From contig CP158568.1 of assembly GCA_040269895.1 (NCBI GenBank), positions 3,380,716 to 3,444,715 on the forward strand: a stretch of DNA of 64,000 nt, read 5' to 3'. A program made the position numbers and the translations under genes. Source of the stretch: Ancalomicrobiaceae bacterium S20 (GTDB lineage Bacteria > Pseudomonadota > Alphaproteobacteria > Rhizobiales > Ancalomicrobiaceae). The notes beneath the pieces were generated by a model. That model saw only the letters and a list, made by a program, of their open reading frames with translations. It had not been told where the DNA came from and did no database searches. Shown here one piece after another: positions 7,691-19,686 of this stretch (within the stretch, counting starts at the first letter, position 1; each line of letters begins with the position of its first letter).

Positions 7691-9103
7691 ATGGTCGAGA
7701 ACCGTACCTACGATCAGATCGCCGTCGGCGACAGCGACAGCGTCACCCGCAAGGTCACGCCCGACGATCTGTTCCTGTTCGCCCGCGCGACCGGCGCGAC
7801 CAATCCGCTGCATCTGCCTGGCATCGACTGGAACGGCGACGGCCGCATCGACGAGCCGTCGTCGCCGGCCCTGCTTGTGGCCGCGATCGTCTCCGCCGTG
7901 GTCGGCAACCACCTGCCCGGCCCCGGCGCGGCCTGGAAGCGGCTGTCGCTCGCCTTCGTCCGACCGGTGCAGCTCGGCGAGACGCTGACCGGGACCGCGA
8001 CCGTGACCGCCAAGAACGGTGACGGCTCGATCGACATGGCTCTCGCCGTGATCGACGCGACAGGCACCGCCGTCCTGACCGGCGAGGGGTGCGTGCTCGC
8101 GCCGACGCAGCGCATTTCGATGCCGCATATCGAGGTGCCGGGTGTCATGATCGATCGGCATCCGAGTTTCGACCGCCTGATCGAGGCGACCCGCGGCCTG
8201 CCGCCGCTGGTCACGGCCGTGGTGCAGCCCGACGATGCCGCCTCGATCGCCGGCGCGATCGAAGCCAAGGCGGCCGGTCTGATCGAGCCGCTGATGGTCG
8301 GCACCACGTCGCGCATGACCGCCGCGGCCAAGGCCGCCGGGCTCGACCTCTCGTCCCTGACCCTGATCGAGGCCGCCGACGACGAGGCCGCGGCGGCCAA
8401 GGCCGTGGCGCTGGTCGGCGAAGGCCGCGCCAAGGCGCTGATGAAGGGCCATCTCCACACCGACGTGCTGCTTCATCACGTGGTCAAGCGCGACGGCGGG
8501 CTCCGGACCGCGCGCCGCATCAGCCACGTCTTCGTCATCGACGTCCTCGGCCGCGCGGCGCCGCTGCTGATCTCGGACGCCGCCATCAACATCGCGCCCG
8601 ACCTGACGACCAAGGTCGACATCGTCCAGAACGCGATCGATCTCGCCATCGCGCTCGGCATCACCACCCCGCGGGTCGGCGTGCTGTCGGCGGTCGAGAC
8701 GGTCAATCCGGCGATCCCCTCGACGATCGACGCCGCCGTGCTGTCGAAGATGGCCGAGCGCGGCCAGATCCGCGGCGGCATCGTCGACGGTCCGCTGGCG
8801 ATGGACAATGCCATCGACGTCGCCGCAGCGCGGACCAAGGGCATCACCTCGCTGGTCGCCGGACGCGCCGAAGTGCTGATCGTGCCGAACCTCGAGGCCG
8901 GCAACATGCTGGCCAAGGAACTGACCTTCCTCGCCTCGGCGGAGGCGGCGGGGCTCGTCATCGGGGCGCGCGTGCCGATCATGCTGACGAGCCGCGCCGA
9001 CAGCGACAAGGCGCGGCTGGTCTCCGCCGCACTCGCCGTGCTCAAGCAGCATTACGACGAGACCGGCACCAGCGCGGTCGCGCCGGTCGATCCGCAGGCG
9101 TGA
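7691..9103 (+). CDS. Bifunctional MaoC hydratase / phosphate acetyl-butyryltransferase
   Basis: Fusion of an N-terminal MaoC-like hot-dog hydratase domain (about residues 1-150, with FARATGATNPLH) and a C-terminal PTA/PTB phosphotransacylase domain (about 170-460, with GHLHTD and the GGIVDGPLAMDNA region). The family is usually annotated as enoyl-CoA hydratase/phosphate acetyltransferase. It would convert an acyl-CoA and phosphate into acyl phosphate and CoA, perhaps in hydroxybutyrate or short acyl-CoA metabolism. The ATG at 7691 has GGAG six bases upstream. 470 aa, the normal size. No acetate kinase is adjacent in the window. Confidence 0.92.
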   Translation: MVENRTYDQIAVGDSDSVTRKVTPDDLFLFARATGATNPLHLPGIDWNGDGRIDEPSSPALLVAAIVSAVVGNHLPGPGAAWKRLSLAFVRPVQLGETLTGTATVTAKNGDGSIDMALAVIDATGTAVLTGEGCVLAPTQRISMPHIEVPGVMIDRHPSFDRLIEATRGLPPLVTAVVQPDDAASIAGAIEAKAAGLIEPLMVGTTSRMTAAAKAAGLDLSSLTLIEAADDEAAAAKAVALVGEGRAKALMKGHLHTDVLLHHVVKRDGGLRTARRISHVFVIDVLGRAAPLLISDAAINIAPDLTTKVDIVQNAIDLAIALGITTPRVGVLSAVETVNPAIPSTIDAAVLSKMAERGQIRGGIVDGPLAMDNAIDVAAARTKGITSLVAGRAEVLIVPNLEAGNMLAKELTFLASAEAAGLVIGARVPIMLTSRADSDKARLVSAALAVLKQHYDETGTSAVAPVDPQA

Positions 9104-9113
9104 CGAAGGCGGT

Positions 9114-10075
9114 TCAGGTCTTCGGCTTGACCGGCTCGGCCGGGGTCGGCTCGGCGGCCTCGGGCGGCGTGACCAGCGGCAGCAGGTTCACGTAGGCCGC
9201 GTGGCCGACCGGCACGAAGCCGCCGCCGAAGCTGCCTGCGACCGCGTCATAGGCGTCCGGATCCCGCTCGGGCAGATCGTCGAGCACGTCGCGCAGCCGC
9301 GCCTTGACCGGCTCCGCGAGGCTCGACCGGATCACATGCGGCGGATGGGCGATCAGGCTCGACGACCAGACGATCCGATAGTCGCTCATCGCCAGTCGCC
9401 CCTTGGCGACGGCATCGGCGAGCGTGCCGCGGCTGTAGCCCCCGGCCTCGCTGCCCTCGAGCGTCGACCAGACGACGGCCGCGTCGACCTTGCCTTCGAT
9501 CAGCAGCGCGAGCGCGGCGGCCGGACCGGCGGTCGGCACCAGCTTGGCGAGATCGGTGCTCGGCACGCCCGCGCTCGCGAGTTCGGCGAGCGGCAACATC
9601 CGGCCGGCGACAGACGTCTCGTCGGCAACCGCCAAGGTGCGGCTCTTCAGGTCCTTCGCGGTCGCGATGCTCGAGGAGGCACGGACGACCACCGCGGCGT
9701 GATAGCCGGCCGTGCCGTCGACCGAGCGCGGCACCGCGATCGGCGCGACGCAGCCGCAGAGCCGCCAGGCGGTCGCATAGGCCGTGCCCGACAGCATGGC
9801 ATAATCGACCTTGGCCTCGGCGAGGCGCGCGCGAGCGCCAGGCCCGAGCCGGTCGAGACGATCTCGACGTTGCGATCGAGCGCGATCTCCAGCCGGCGCC
9901 GGAACGGCTCGATCCGGTCGGCCGCGCGCCGGTCAGTCGCGACGATGCCGAGCCGGAACGGCGCGCCGCCGAGGACCGGCAGGGCGCTCTCCTCCGCGCG
10001 GGCGACATCGGCAACGCCAAGGGCGCCGACGGTGACGGCGGCCGACAGAAGGGATCTCAGCGCAGCGAAGCTCAT
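9114..10075 (-). pseudogene. Phosphate/phosphonate-type ABC substrate-binding protein, frameshifted
   Basis: The N-terminal part (signal peptide ending DVARAEE, then FRLGIVATDRRAADRIEP) and the C-terminal part (SGTAYATAWRLCG to the stop) belong to one PhnD-like periplasmic binding protein but lie in different frames. The switch is at about 9821-9837, in a GC repeat; adding one base there gives a continuous 320-aa protein with ARLAEAKVDYAMLSG across the join. Total length 962 bases is one short of a multiple of three. This is probably a sequencing error, possibly a true pseudogene. No ABC permease is adjacent. Confidence 0.75.
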
Positions 10076-10222
10076 CGGAGCGAAACCATGAAGCCGGGAA
10101 TCGGAGCCGCACGCACGGCCTCGGCGCATCAAGGCGGCGGCAGGCTGCGCCAAGTCAAGCCCGGCGCTCGGACCGGCCGCTTCGGCCGTCGGCTTCGAAG
10201 CCTCGCTCGCCCCTCCACGCGA

Positions 10223-10774
10223 TCACTCGCGCAGCACGAGGCGTCCGCCGGCCATCTCGACCTTCGACAGGCGACGCATGAAGCTCATGCCGAGCAGGTT
10301 GGTGCCGAGCGTGCGCTCGGGCACGACCAGCGCCTCGACGCCCTTGACCCGCACATCGCCGATGCGAACCTCGGCGAGGGTCACGCGCGCGGCCTTGGTG
10401 GTGCCGTTGGCGGTGGCGATCGGGACGGTGAAATCGGCCGGCATCGGTCGGAGACCGAGCGAGGCGGCATCCTCGGCGCGCAGCGCGACGCTGGTCGCGC
10501 CGGTGTCGACCATCACGCCGACCGAGCGGCCGTTGACCGTCGCGTCGGTGAGAAAGTGCCCACGGGGATCGGCGGTCAGCACGGTCGAGCGGCCGCGCTG
10601 CTCGAGGCTGTTGCCGGAGGTGGCGGTCGCGGAGGCGGCGACATGGGGTGCGCGGCCGCGATCCGGCCGGTCCGCGACCCAGGTCGCGGCCTGCACCAGA
10701 TAGGGCAGCCAAACCGGCGAGAGCATCACGCCGAAGGCCGCCACCAGGACGAAACGCAGCAAGTTCCTGACCAT
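10223..10774 (-). CDS. Membrane-anchored retropepsin-like aspartic protease (TIGR02281, clan AA)
   Basis: Has one N-terminal membrane segment (about residues 5-25), a linker and a retropepsin-like domain with the catalytic motif MVDTGATS. The partner motif of the single-domain family appears as LLGMSFM. Probably a periplasmic protease; its substrate is unknown. I set the start at the ATG at 10774 directly before the membrane segment (183 aa). A GTG at 10951 that overlaps the rbsK stop would add 59 polar residues and cannot be excluded. Confidence 0.82.
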   Translation of the reverse strand: MVRNLLRFVLVAAFGVMLSPVWLPYLVQAATWVADRPDRGRAPHVAASATATSGNSLEQRGRSTVLTADPRGHFLTDATVNGRSVGVMVDTGATSVALRAEDAASLGLRPMPADFTVPIATANGTTKAARVTLAEVRIGDVRVKGVEALVVPERTLGTNLLGMSFMRRLSKVEMAGGRLVLRE

Positions 10775-10947
10775 CGAGCCCGATCCGAAATGCGAACCCG
10801 ATGGTACGTCGGCGGCCTTACCAAGTGCTTTAGCCGACCGTTCGAACGCACGGATCGGCTCCGCCACTCTGGTGCGCCGGGCGGTCGCCTGGCCGGGCGC
10901 GCTCTTCCCTTGCGCGCGGCGGCGGCCGTTTTCGGGCGGTGGCATGG

Positions 10948-11862
10948 TCACGCCGGCACCAGAACGAGCCCGTCGGCGAGCGCGGCGATCTCGGCGAGAT
11001 CACGAAAACTCGTCTGGGCGCCCGATTCCCGGCAGGCGAGCGACCCGGCCGCGAGCCCTTCCTTCAGCGCGCGCTCGAACGGCGCACCGCGATCGAGCGC
11101 CGCCGCCAGCGCGCCGCAGAAGGCATCGCCTGCGCCAGTCGAATCGACCGCCGCGATCGGCGGCGGCGCGCCGGCGATCATCCGGCCGCCGGCCTCGGCG
11201 GCGACGATGCCGCGGGGCCCGAGCGTCACGACGACATTGGTCGACAGCTCGCGGGCGAGCGCGCGGGCGAAGCTCGCAGGCTCGCCGTCGATGCCGAGCA
11301 GCGCGCCGTAGCGGCGCTGCTCGTGCTCGTTGACGATCACGATATCGGCGGCGGCAAAGGTCTCGCGCCCGACCGGCTCGGCCGGCGCGGCATTGTAGAC
11401 GACGCGCGATCCGGCGCGACGCGCCATGGCGATGGCAACCTCGACATCCGTCGTCCCGAGCGAATTCTGGGTGACGAAGGTCACGCCCGGACCGAAGCGG
11501 CCTTCGAGCCAGGCGGCGCGTGCGGCATCATTGGCCGCGTTCGCGCCGATCATCAGGTTCTCGCCGGTCGGATCGATGGCGATCATGAACAGGCCGGTCG
11601 GCTGATCGGCCCGGCGCACGCCGGAGAGATCGACCCCGGCCTTGCGCAGGTTGGCGAGCGCCATGTCGGCGAAGGGATCGTTGCCGACCGCGCCGACCAG
11701 CGCCACCTTGGCCCCCGAGCGCGCCGCCGAGAGCGCCTGATTGGCCCCTTTGCCGCCCGGAAAGATCTGGTAGTCGCGGCCCTTCACCGTCTCTCCCGGC
11801 ACGGGAAAGCGCTCCATGACCGTGACCATGTCGATGTTAATGGTGCCGAACACCACGATCAT
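10948..11862 (-). CDS. rbsK: Ribokinase
   Basis: PfkB-family kinase that phosphorylates ribose to ribose 5-phosphate. Visible signatures are the N-terminal GTINIDMV, the GGKGANQALSAAR motif (about residue 36) and the C-terminal anion-hole motif DSTGAGDAFCG. 304 aa, the usual size. It follows upp by 41 bases in the same direction. Beside the nucleoside genes it would handle ribose released by nucleoside hydrolysis. Confidence 0.95.
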   Translation of the reverse strand: MIVVFGTINIDMVTVMERFPVPGETVKGRDYQIFPGGKGANQALSAARSGAKVALVGAVGNDPFADMALANLRKAGVDLSGVRRADQPTGLFMIAIDPTGENLMIGANAANDAARAAWLEGRFGPGVTFVTQNSLGTTDVEVAIAMARRAGSRVVYNAAPAEPVGRETFAAADIVIVNEHEQRRYGALLGIDGEPASFARALARELSTNVVVTLGPRGIVAAEAGGRMIAGAPPPIAAVDSTGAGDAFCGALAAALDRGAPFERALKEGLAAGSLACRESGAQTSFRDLAEIAALADGLVLVPA

Positions 11863-11903
11863 GGGCGCGATCCGGTCGGTTGGAGGCGGGAGGGAGACCG
11901 CGC

Positions 11904-14094
<2,191 letters not shown>

Positions 14095-14108
14095 ATGTCG
14101 TACGCCGC

Positions 14109-14969
14109 TCAGCGGCCGTGCGTCCGCGGATAGGCGTTCGGCGCCGGCGAGACCCATCCGGCCGGCGGGGCCTTCGGCCGGTAGATCTCGATCCGCAGCG
14201 GATGGCAGGCGACCGCGTCGCTCGAATGCGCCGATCCGCAGTCGCCGCCCGGGCAGGCCGACAGCGCACCGAGCAGATCGATCTCGGCGAAGAACTCCAG
14301 ATGATCGCCCGGCCGCACCGGCGTCGCCTTCATGAAGTACTGGCCGGTATCACGCGTGAAGCCCGTGCACATGAACACGTTGAGGACATCGTGGACGTGG
14401 GGCTCGGCCTCGGCGAGCGCCACGCCACGGGCGTCGGCGAAGGCGCGGGTCAGGTTCGAATGGCAACAGTGGTGATAGTCACCGCCCGACAGCAGCCGAT
14501 TCGTGTACGGGTCGCAGCGCGTCCCGATCACATCATGGACCGAGCCGCCGTATTGGTCGAAGCCGTACCAGTCGAGCGTATCCTCGGTGATGGTCGCCAT
14601 CGGCCGCATATGGGGCAGGTTCGACCAGAGCCGGTCGCCGGTCGAGACGTGGGTTCCATGCAGGGCGCGCGTCTTGCCGGAGAAGAAGCGCTCCGCGACA
14701 TCGTCGGCGTTCCAGAGATTGAGGTCGCCGACCTGCGGGCCGTCGACGCTGACGATCCGGAAGAAGTGCCCGGCAGGCACCCGGAAATGCGCCGCATCGC
14801 GGGGCGCGGCGATCACGATTTCGACCAGGATCCAGCCGTCGCGGGCGGCGCGGTAGGCGGCGAGATCCGGCGGCGCGAGGCCATCGACGGGATAGCAGAT
14901 CACCGGGACGACCGCACGGCGGGCATCCGCATCGGCGGGAGCGGCGAATTCCGGGTTGGTCGGCTTCAT
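14109..14969 (-). CDS. DUF1989 (urea carboxylase-associated) family protein
   Basis: 286-aa DUF1989 protein with a conserved core including GDLNLWNADD, GGDYHHCCHSNL and FMCTGFT. The Cys/His clusters suggest metal binding. Such proteins are found beside urea carboxylase and also in bacterial URC clusters, so a role in handling a ureido product of uracil breakdown is likely but not proven. It is 58 bases downstream of deoB in the same direction and ends 14 bases from the URC4 stop on the other strand. Confidence 0.82.
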   Translation of the reverse strand: MKPTNPEFAAPADADARRAVVPVICYPVDGLAPPDLAAYRAARDGWILVEIVIAAPRDAAHFRVPAGHFFRIVSVDGPQVGDLNLWNADDVAERFFSGKTRALHGTHVSTGDRLWSNLPHMRPMATITEDTLDWYGFDQYGGSVHDVIGTRCDPYTNRLLSGGDYHHCCHSNLTRAFADARGVALAEAEPHVHDVLNVFMCTGFTRDTGQYFMKATPVRPGDHLEFFAEIDLLGALSACPGGDCGSAHSSDAVACHPLRIEIYRPKAPPAGWVSPAPNAYPRTHGR

Positions 14970-15027
14970 GGGTTCGCGGTCTCGCTCGAGGATGAATGAC
15001 GGCCCGGCGGAGGCGACGCCGTCGGTG

Positions 15028-16242
15028 TCAGATCAGGCTCTTGCCATGCCGGCCGGGCGCGAGGCCGAGATGGGCGGCGATGGTCTCGCCGACATCGGCA
15101 AAGCGGCAGCCGCCAGCGTCGCGGGCGGGAACGCCGGGGCCGAACGCCAGCACCGGCACCTGCTCGCGCGTGTGATCGGTGCCGGGCCAGGTCGGGTCGC
15201 AGCCGTGATCGGCGGTGATGACCGCCAGATCGCCGGGCCGCATCGCCCGGACGAACTCCGGCAAGCGCCGATCGAAGGCCTCGAGCGCGGCCGCATAGCC
15301 CGGCACGTCGCGGCGGTGGCCGTAGAGCATGTCGAAATCGACGAAGTTGGTGATCACCAGATCGCCATCGGCGGCCTCGCGCTGCGCCGCCAGCGTCGCC
15401 TCGAACAGCGCCTGGTTCCCCGACGCCGGGATCTTCCGGGTCACGCCCTGGGCGGCGAAGATGTCGGAGATCTTGCCGATCGCATGAACACCACGGCCCG
15501 CGGCCTTGGTCCGGTCGAGCAACGTCGGTTCCGGCGGCGGCACGGCGTAGTCGCGGCGGTTGCCGGTGCGCTCGAAGGTCGCCGCGGTCTCGCCGACGAA
15601 GGGGCGCGCGATGACGCGGCCGATACCGAGCGGATCGACCAGCTTCCGCGCGATCAGGCAGAGCGCGTAGAGCCGCTCGAGGCCGAAATGGGCTTCGTGG
15701 GCGGCGATCTGCAGCACGCTGTCGGCCGAGGTGTAGCAGATCGGCTTGCCCGAGCGGATGTGCTCTTCACCGAGCTCTGCGATGATCTCGGTGCCGGAGG
15801 CATGCTTGTCGCCGAGGATGCCGGGCAGCTTGGCCTCGTGGATCAGCGCCTCGGTCAGTTCACGAGGGAAGGTCGGCACGGTGTGCGGGAAATAACCCCA
15901 GTCGAACGGCACCGGCACGCCGGCGAGTTCCCAATGACCGGACGGCGTGTCCTTGCCCTTGGAGACCTCGCTCGCATGGGCCCAGAGCCCGCTCGGCTCG
16001 CCGCCGGCGAGGCCCTTCGGCAGGGCACCCGAGGCGGCCTCGGCGGCGCGGCCGAGACCGAGGCCGTCGAGGGTCGGCAGGCTGAGCGGACCAGCGCGCA
16101 GGCCCGGCCTGTCGCCCGCGCCCGTCGCGCAGGCTTCGGCGATATGGCCGAGCGTCGTCGAGCCGGCATCGCCATAGGCGGCCGCGTCGGCCGCGCCGCC
16201 GATGCCGAAGGAGTCCATGATCAGGAAGAAGGCGCGTGCCAT
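15028..16242 (-). CDS. deoB: Phosphopentomutase
   Basis: Converts (deoxy)ribose 1-phosphate to the 5-phosphate, linking the phosphorylases to DeoC and the pentose phosphate pathway. Alkaline-phosphatase-superfamily features are present: N-terminal IMDSFGIGG, the SGHWELAG segment, and the metal-site motifs [14 protein letters not shown] and TADHGCDPT. 404 aa, the normal length. It is 25 bases downstream of deoA in one operon. Confidence 0.97.
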   Translation of the reverse strand: MARAFFLIMDSFGIGGAADAAAYGDAGSTTLGHIAEACATGAGDRPGLRAGPLSLPTLDGLGLGRAAEAASGALPKGLAGGEPSGLWAHASEVSKGKDTPSGHWELAGVPVPFDWGYFPHTVPTFPRELTEALIHEAKLPGILGDKHASGTEIIAELGEEHIRSGKPICYTSADSVLQIAAHEAHFGLERLYALCLIARKLVDPLGIGRVIARPFVGETAATFERTGNRRDYAVPPPEPTLLDRTKAAGRGVHAIGKISDIFAAQGVTRKIPASGNQALFEATLAAQREAADGDLVITNFVDFDMLYGHRRDVPGYAAALEAFDRRLPEFVRAMRPGDLAVITADHGCDPTWPGTDHTREQVPVLAFGPGVPARDAGGCRFADVGETIAAHLGLAPGRHGKSLI

Positions 16243-16267
16243 CGGATGTTCCGTTCAACTGGCCGGT

Positions 16268-17578
16268 TCAGGTCCCGATCCGCAGCGCGATCGCCGCGCG
16301 CATCGCCGGAGCCTCGGTGCCGATCATATAGGCACGCCGGAGCGCCGCCGCAGCCCGGTCGGCGGCGGCTTCGGAGGCGGCGTGGACCAGACCCAGCGGC
16401 CGATGCGGGCCGATGTCGTCGCCGCTGCCGACGAGTTCGGTGAAGCCGACCGCATGATCGATCGTGTCGGCGGCCTTGGCCCGGCCGCCGCCGAGCTCGA
16501 CCACCGCGACGCCGATCGCCCGCGTGTCGATCGCCTCGACGAGACCGGACGCCGCCGCGAACACAGGCTTGGTCACCGGCGCGGCCTTCAGATGCGCCTG
16601 CGGGCGGTCGAGCAGATCGGCCGGACCGCCGAGCGCTGAGACCATGCGGGCGAAGACCTCGGCCGCGCTACCGTCGTCGAGGCTGCGGATCAGCTTGGCC
16701 TCGGCTTCTTCGAGCGTGGTGACGAGGCCGCCGATCAGCAGCATCTCGGCACCGAGCGCCACCGTGACCGCCTCGACGCGCGGGCTGCGGACGCGGCGGG
16801 TCAGGAAGTCGATCGCATGGGCGACCTCGACCGCATTGCCGGCGGCATCCGCCAGCGGCTCGTTCATGTCGGTGATCAGAGCGTGGGTCTTCAGGCCGGC
16901 GCCATTGGCGACCGCGTGCAGGCTCTCGGCCAGCGCCTTGGCCTCCTCGAAGGTCGCCATGAAGGCGCCCGTGCCCCATTTCACGTCGAGCACGAGGCCC
17001 TCGAGACCGGCGGCGAGCTTCTTGGACAGGATCGAGGCGGTGATCAGGTCGATACTCTCGACCGTCGCGGTCACGTCGCGGATCGCATAGAAGCGCTTGT
17101 CGGCCGGGGCGAGATCGGCCGTCTGGCCGATGATCGCGCAGCCGACCTCGCGCACGACCGTTGCGAACAGCGCATTGTCCGGCTGGGTGCGATAGCCGGG
17201 GATCGCATCGAGCTTGTCCAGCGTTCCGCCGGTGTGGCCGAGGCCGCGGCCGGAGATCATCGGCACGTAGCCGCCGCAGGCCGCGACCATCGGGGCGAGC
17301 ATCAGCGAGACGTTGTCGCCGACACCGCCCGAGGAATGCTTGTCGAGCACCGGGCCGGGCAGATCCCAGGCGAGCACCGTGCCGGAATCGCGCATGGCCC
17401 TGGTCAGCGCGACGCGCTCCGACAGCGCCATGCCGCGGAAGAACACTGCCATCGCGAAGGCCGCGACCTGGCCCTCGGTGACGGTGCCCTTGGTCAGGCC
17501 CTCGACCATGAAGGCGATCTCGGCCTCGTCGAGGGTGCCGCCCTCGCGCTTCTTGCGGATGATTTCCTGCGGCAGCAT
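16268..17578 (-). CDS. deoA: Thymidine (pyrimidine nucleoside) phosphorylase
   Basis: Splits thymidine and deoxyuridine with phosphate into base plus deoxyribose 1-phosphate. The family signature [15 protein letters not shown] (about residue 112), the phosphate-binding KHSSGGVGD and the C-terminal pyrimidine phosphorylase domain are all visible. 436 aa, typical. It lies 10 bases downstream of deoC and upstream of deoB. The free uracil or thymine it releases can be used by Upp and URC4 nearby. Confidence 0.97.
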   Translation of the reverse strand: MLPQEIIRKKREGGTLDEAEIAFMVEGLTKGTVTEGQVAAFAMAVFFRGMALSERVALTRAMRDSGTVLAWDLPGPVLDKHSSGGVGDNVSLMLAPMVAACGGYVPMISGRGLGHTGGTLDKLDAIPGYRTQPDNALFATVVREVGCAIIGQTADLAPADKRFYAIRDVTATVESIDLITASILSKKLAAGLEGLVLDVKWGTGAFMATFEEAKALAESLHAVANGAGLKTHALITDMNEPLADAAGNAVEVAHAIDFLTRRVRSPRVEAVTVALGAEMLLIGGLVTTLEEAEAKLIRSLDDGSAAEVFARMVSALGGPADLLDRPQAHLKAAPVTKPVFAAASGLVEAIDTRAIGVAVVELGGGRAKAADTIDHAVGFTELVGSGDDIGPHRPLGLVHAASEAAADRAAAALRRAYMIGTEAPAMRAAIALRIGT

Positions 17579-17588
17579 GAGCGGTCTC

Positions 17589-18350
17589 TCAGTAGGCGGA
17601 GGGTTTCGCGGCAGCGCCGTGACCGAGCTGCGCGAGGAGATCGTCGAGCAGGCCGCTCGCGCCGAAGCGGAACGTGCGGGCCGAGGCCCAATCGGGTCCG
17701 AGGATCCGATCGGCGAGATCGAGATAGACGGCCGCGTCCGCCGCGGTGCGAATGCCGCCCGCGGCCTTGAAGCCAGCCGGCCGGCCGCTGTCGCGGATCG
17801 CGGTCAGCATGATCTCGGCGGCGGCCGGCGTGGCATTGACGTCGACCTTGCCCGTCGATGTCTTGATGAAGTCGGCGCCGGCGCCGAGCGCGAGGTCGGA
17901 CGCGGCACGGATCGCGGCGGGCTCGACGAGGCGGCCGGTCTCCAGGATGACCTTCAGCTTGTGCGCGGCGCCGAGGCGGCGCTTGACGCGGACGATCTGG
18001 GTCTCGGCGAAGCCCGGCCGGCCGGCGAGAAAGGCGCGGTAGGGCATCACGAGGTCGATCTCGTCGGCGCCGTCGGCGAGCGCCTTGTCGGTCTCGGCCT
18101 CGACCGCGACGGTGTCGTCGCCGCCGGCCGGAAAGTTGACCACCGTGGCGACGGCGATGCCCGTGCCGGCGAGGGTCTTCTTGGCGCGGGCCACGAAAGC
18201 CGGAAAGACGCACACCGCCGCGACATTGCCGACCGGCGTCTCGGCCCGGGCGCAGAGCGCATCGATGGCGGCATCGGTGCAGCCGTCGGAGAGGTCGGTC
18301 AGATCGAGCAGCGGCAGCGCCCGGCGGGCGACGGAGGAGAGATCGGTCAT
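17589..18350 (-). CDS. deoC: Deoxyribose-phosphate aldolase
   Basis: Cleaves deoxyribose 5-phosphate to acetaldehyde and glyceraldehyde 3-phosphate. The Schiff-base lysine motif FIKTSTGK and the second conserved segment [14 protein letters not shown] are present, with 253 aa as usual for this family. It begins a tight deoC-deoA-deoB run and is 59 bases downstream of the purine nucleoside phosphorylase. Confidence 0.96.
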   Translation of the reverse strand: MTDLSSVARRALPLLDLTDLSDGCTDAAIDALCARAETPVGNVAAVCVFPAFVARAKKTLAGTGIAVATVVNFPAGGDDTVAVEAETDKALADGADEIDLVMPYRAFLAGRPGFAETQIVRVKRRLGAAHKLKVILETGRLVEPAAIRAASDLALGAGADFIKTSTGKVDVNATPAAAEIMLTAIRDSGRPAGFKAAGGIRTAADAAVYLDLADRILGPDWASARTFRFGASGLLDDLLAQLGHGAAAKPSAY

Positions 18351-18409
18351 GGCTCTTGCGGGTCGCTTCTGTTTGTTCTTGGAATTCGATTATACGCGTT
18401 CAGCCACCA

Positions 18410-19222
18410 TCACGCCCCTGCCCCGATCCGGGCGACGAGCCGCGTCACCATCAGGCGCATGCGCTCGGAACCTTCGGCGGCGACCGCCTTGGTCTCGTCG
18501 TGCGACAACGGCAGGCCGGTCATGCCGGCGCCGAGGTTGGTGATCATCGACAGGGCGGCGACGCGCAGGCCGACGTGGCGGGCGAGGATCACCTCGGGCA
18601 CCGTCGACATGCCGACCGCGTCGGCGCCGATGAGGCGCGCCATGCGGATCTCGGCCGGCGTCTCGAAGGACGGGCCGGAGAACCACATGTAGACGCCCTC
18701 GGCGAGCGGCACGCCGGTGTCGATCGCCACCGCGCGCGCCGCATCCTGCAGCCCGCGGTCGTAGGCCGTGACCATGTCGAGGAAGCGGCTGTCGTCCTCG
18801 ACGCCGATCAGCGGGTTCATGCCGGACCAGGCGATGTGGTCGGTGATCAGCATCACGGAGCCGGGGCCGACGTCCTCCCTGAGCGAGCCGGCGGCGTTGG
18901 TCAGCACCAGCGTATCGGCGCCCAGCGCCTTCAAGGTCGCGATCGCGACCGCCATCTCGCGCGGATTGCCGCGCTCGTAGTAATGCGCGCGGCCGGCAAA
19001 GACCGCGACCGGCACCTCGCCGATGTGGCCGAGCACCAGCTCGCCGCGGTGTGACGAGACGCCGGAGCGCGGGAAGCCGGGCAGGTCGGCATAGGGGAGC
19101 CGCACGGCGCCCGCGACATCGTCGGCGAGTGCGCCGAGGCCGGAGCCGAGCACGATGCCGAGCTTCGGCGTCAGGCCCGGCGCCCATTCGCGCACGATGG
19201 CGGCGGTCTGGTTGGCATTCAA
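18410..19222 (-). CDS. Purine-nucleoside phosphorylase (trimeric type)
   Basis: Phosphorolyses purine (deoxy)nucleosides to base and (deoxy)ribose 1-phosphate. It belongs to the trimeric PNP/MTAP family rather than the hexameric DeoD type: GIVLGSGLG near residue 22, GRAHYYE, NAAGSL and GMSTVPEVILARH. 270 aa. The start overlaps the cdd stop by four bases (ATGA), so the two are coupled. Confidence 0.94.
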   Translation of the reverse strand: MNANQTAAIVREWAPGLTPKLGIVLGSGLGALADDVAGAVRLPYADLPGFPRSGVSSHRGELVLGHIGEVPVAVFAGRAHYYERGNPREMAVAIATLKALGADTLVLTNAAGSLREDVGPGSVMLITDHIAWSGMNPLIGVEDDSRFLDMVTAYDRGLQDAARAVAIDTGVPLAEGVYMWFSGPSFETPAEIRMARLIGADAVGMSTVPEVILARHVGLRVAALSMITNLGAGMTGLPLSHDETKAVAAEGSERMRLMVTRLVARIGAGA

Positions 19223-19686
19223 GGCGCGTCTCCGAGGTTGTCGGGACCGAAGGAATGCGGCAGCAGGGCCTCGCGGGAGAGCGTCTGCACCGAACCATCG
19301 GTGGCCAAGAGATGGATCCGTGCATCAGGGCCGGCGAACTCACGGATCTTCTGCCGGCAACCGCCGCAGGGCGGGCAGAGTTCGAGCGGGCGCCCCTCCC
19401 GACCACCGACGATCGCGATCTCGGCGATCTCGCGGGCGCCGGCGATGATCATCGCCGCGATCGCGCCGGCCTCGGCGCAGGTACCCTCGGGATAGGCGGC
19501 GTTCTCGACGTTGCAGCCGACATGGACGCCGCCCTGCCCGTCTAGGATCGCCGCTCCGACCAGGAAGCGCGAATAGGGCGCGTAGGCTTTTTCGCGCGCC
19601 GTCTTCGCTGCCTCGAACAGGGCGGCGAGCGATGTATCGACCGACGCGAGGGCCGGAACAGGGGTGGCGGTAGCCGACATGGGCAT
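19219..19686 (-). CDS. cdd: Cytidine deaminase
   Basis: Deaminates cytidine and deoxycytidine to uridine forms before phosphorolysis. The zinc site is visible as TCAEAGAI plus CPPCGGCRQ, with NVENAAYPEG forming the substrate region. The ATG at 19686 overlaps the upstream permease stop (TGATG); a second ATG lies at 19680. 155 aa including a 15-20 residue N-terminal extension. It connects the transporter genes to the salvage enzymes. Confidence 0.95.
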   Translation of the reverse strand: MPMSATATPVPALASVDTSLAALFEAAKTAREKAYAPYSRFLVGAAILDGQGGVHVGCNVENAAYPEGTCAEAGAIAAMIIAGAREIAEIAIVGGREGRPLELCPPCGGCRQKIREFAGPDARIHLLATDGSVQTLSREALLPHSFGPDNLGDAP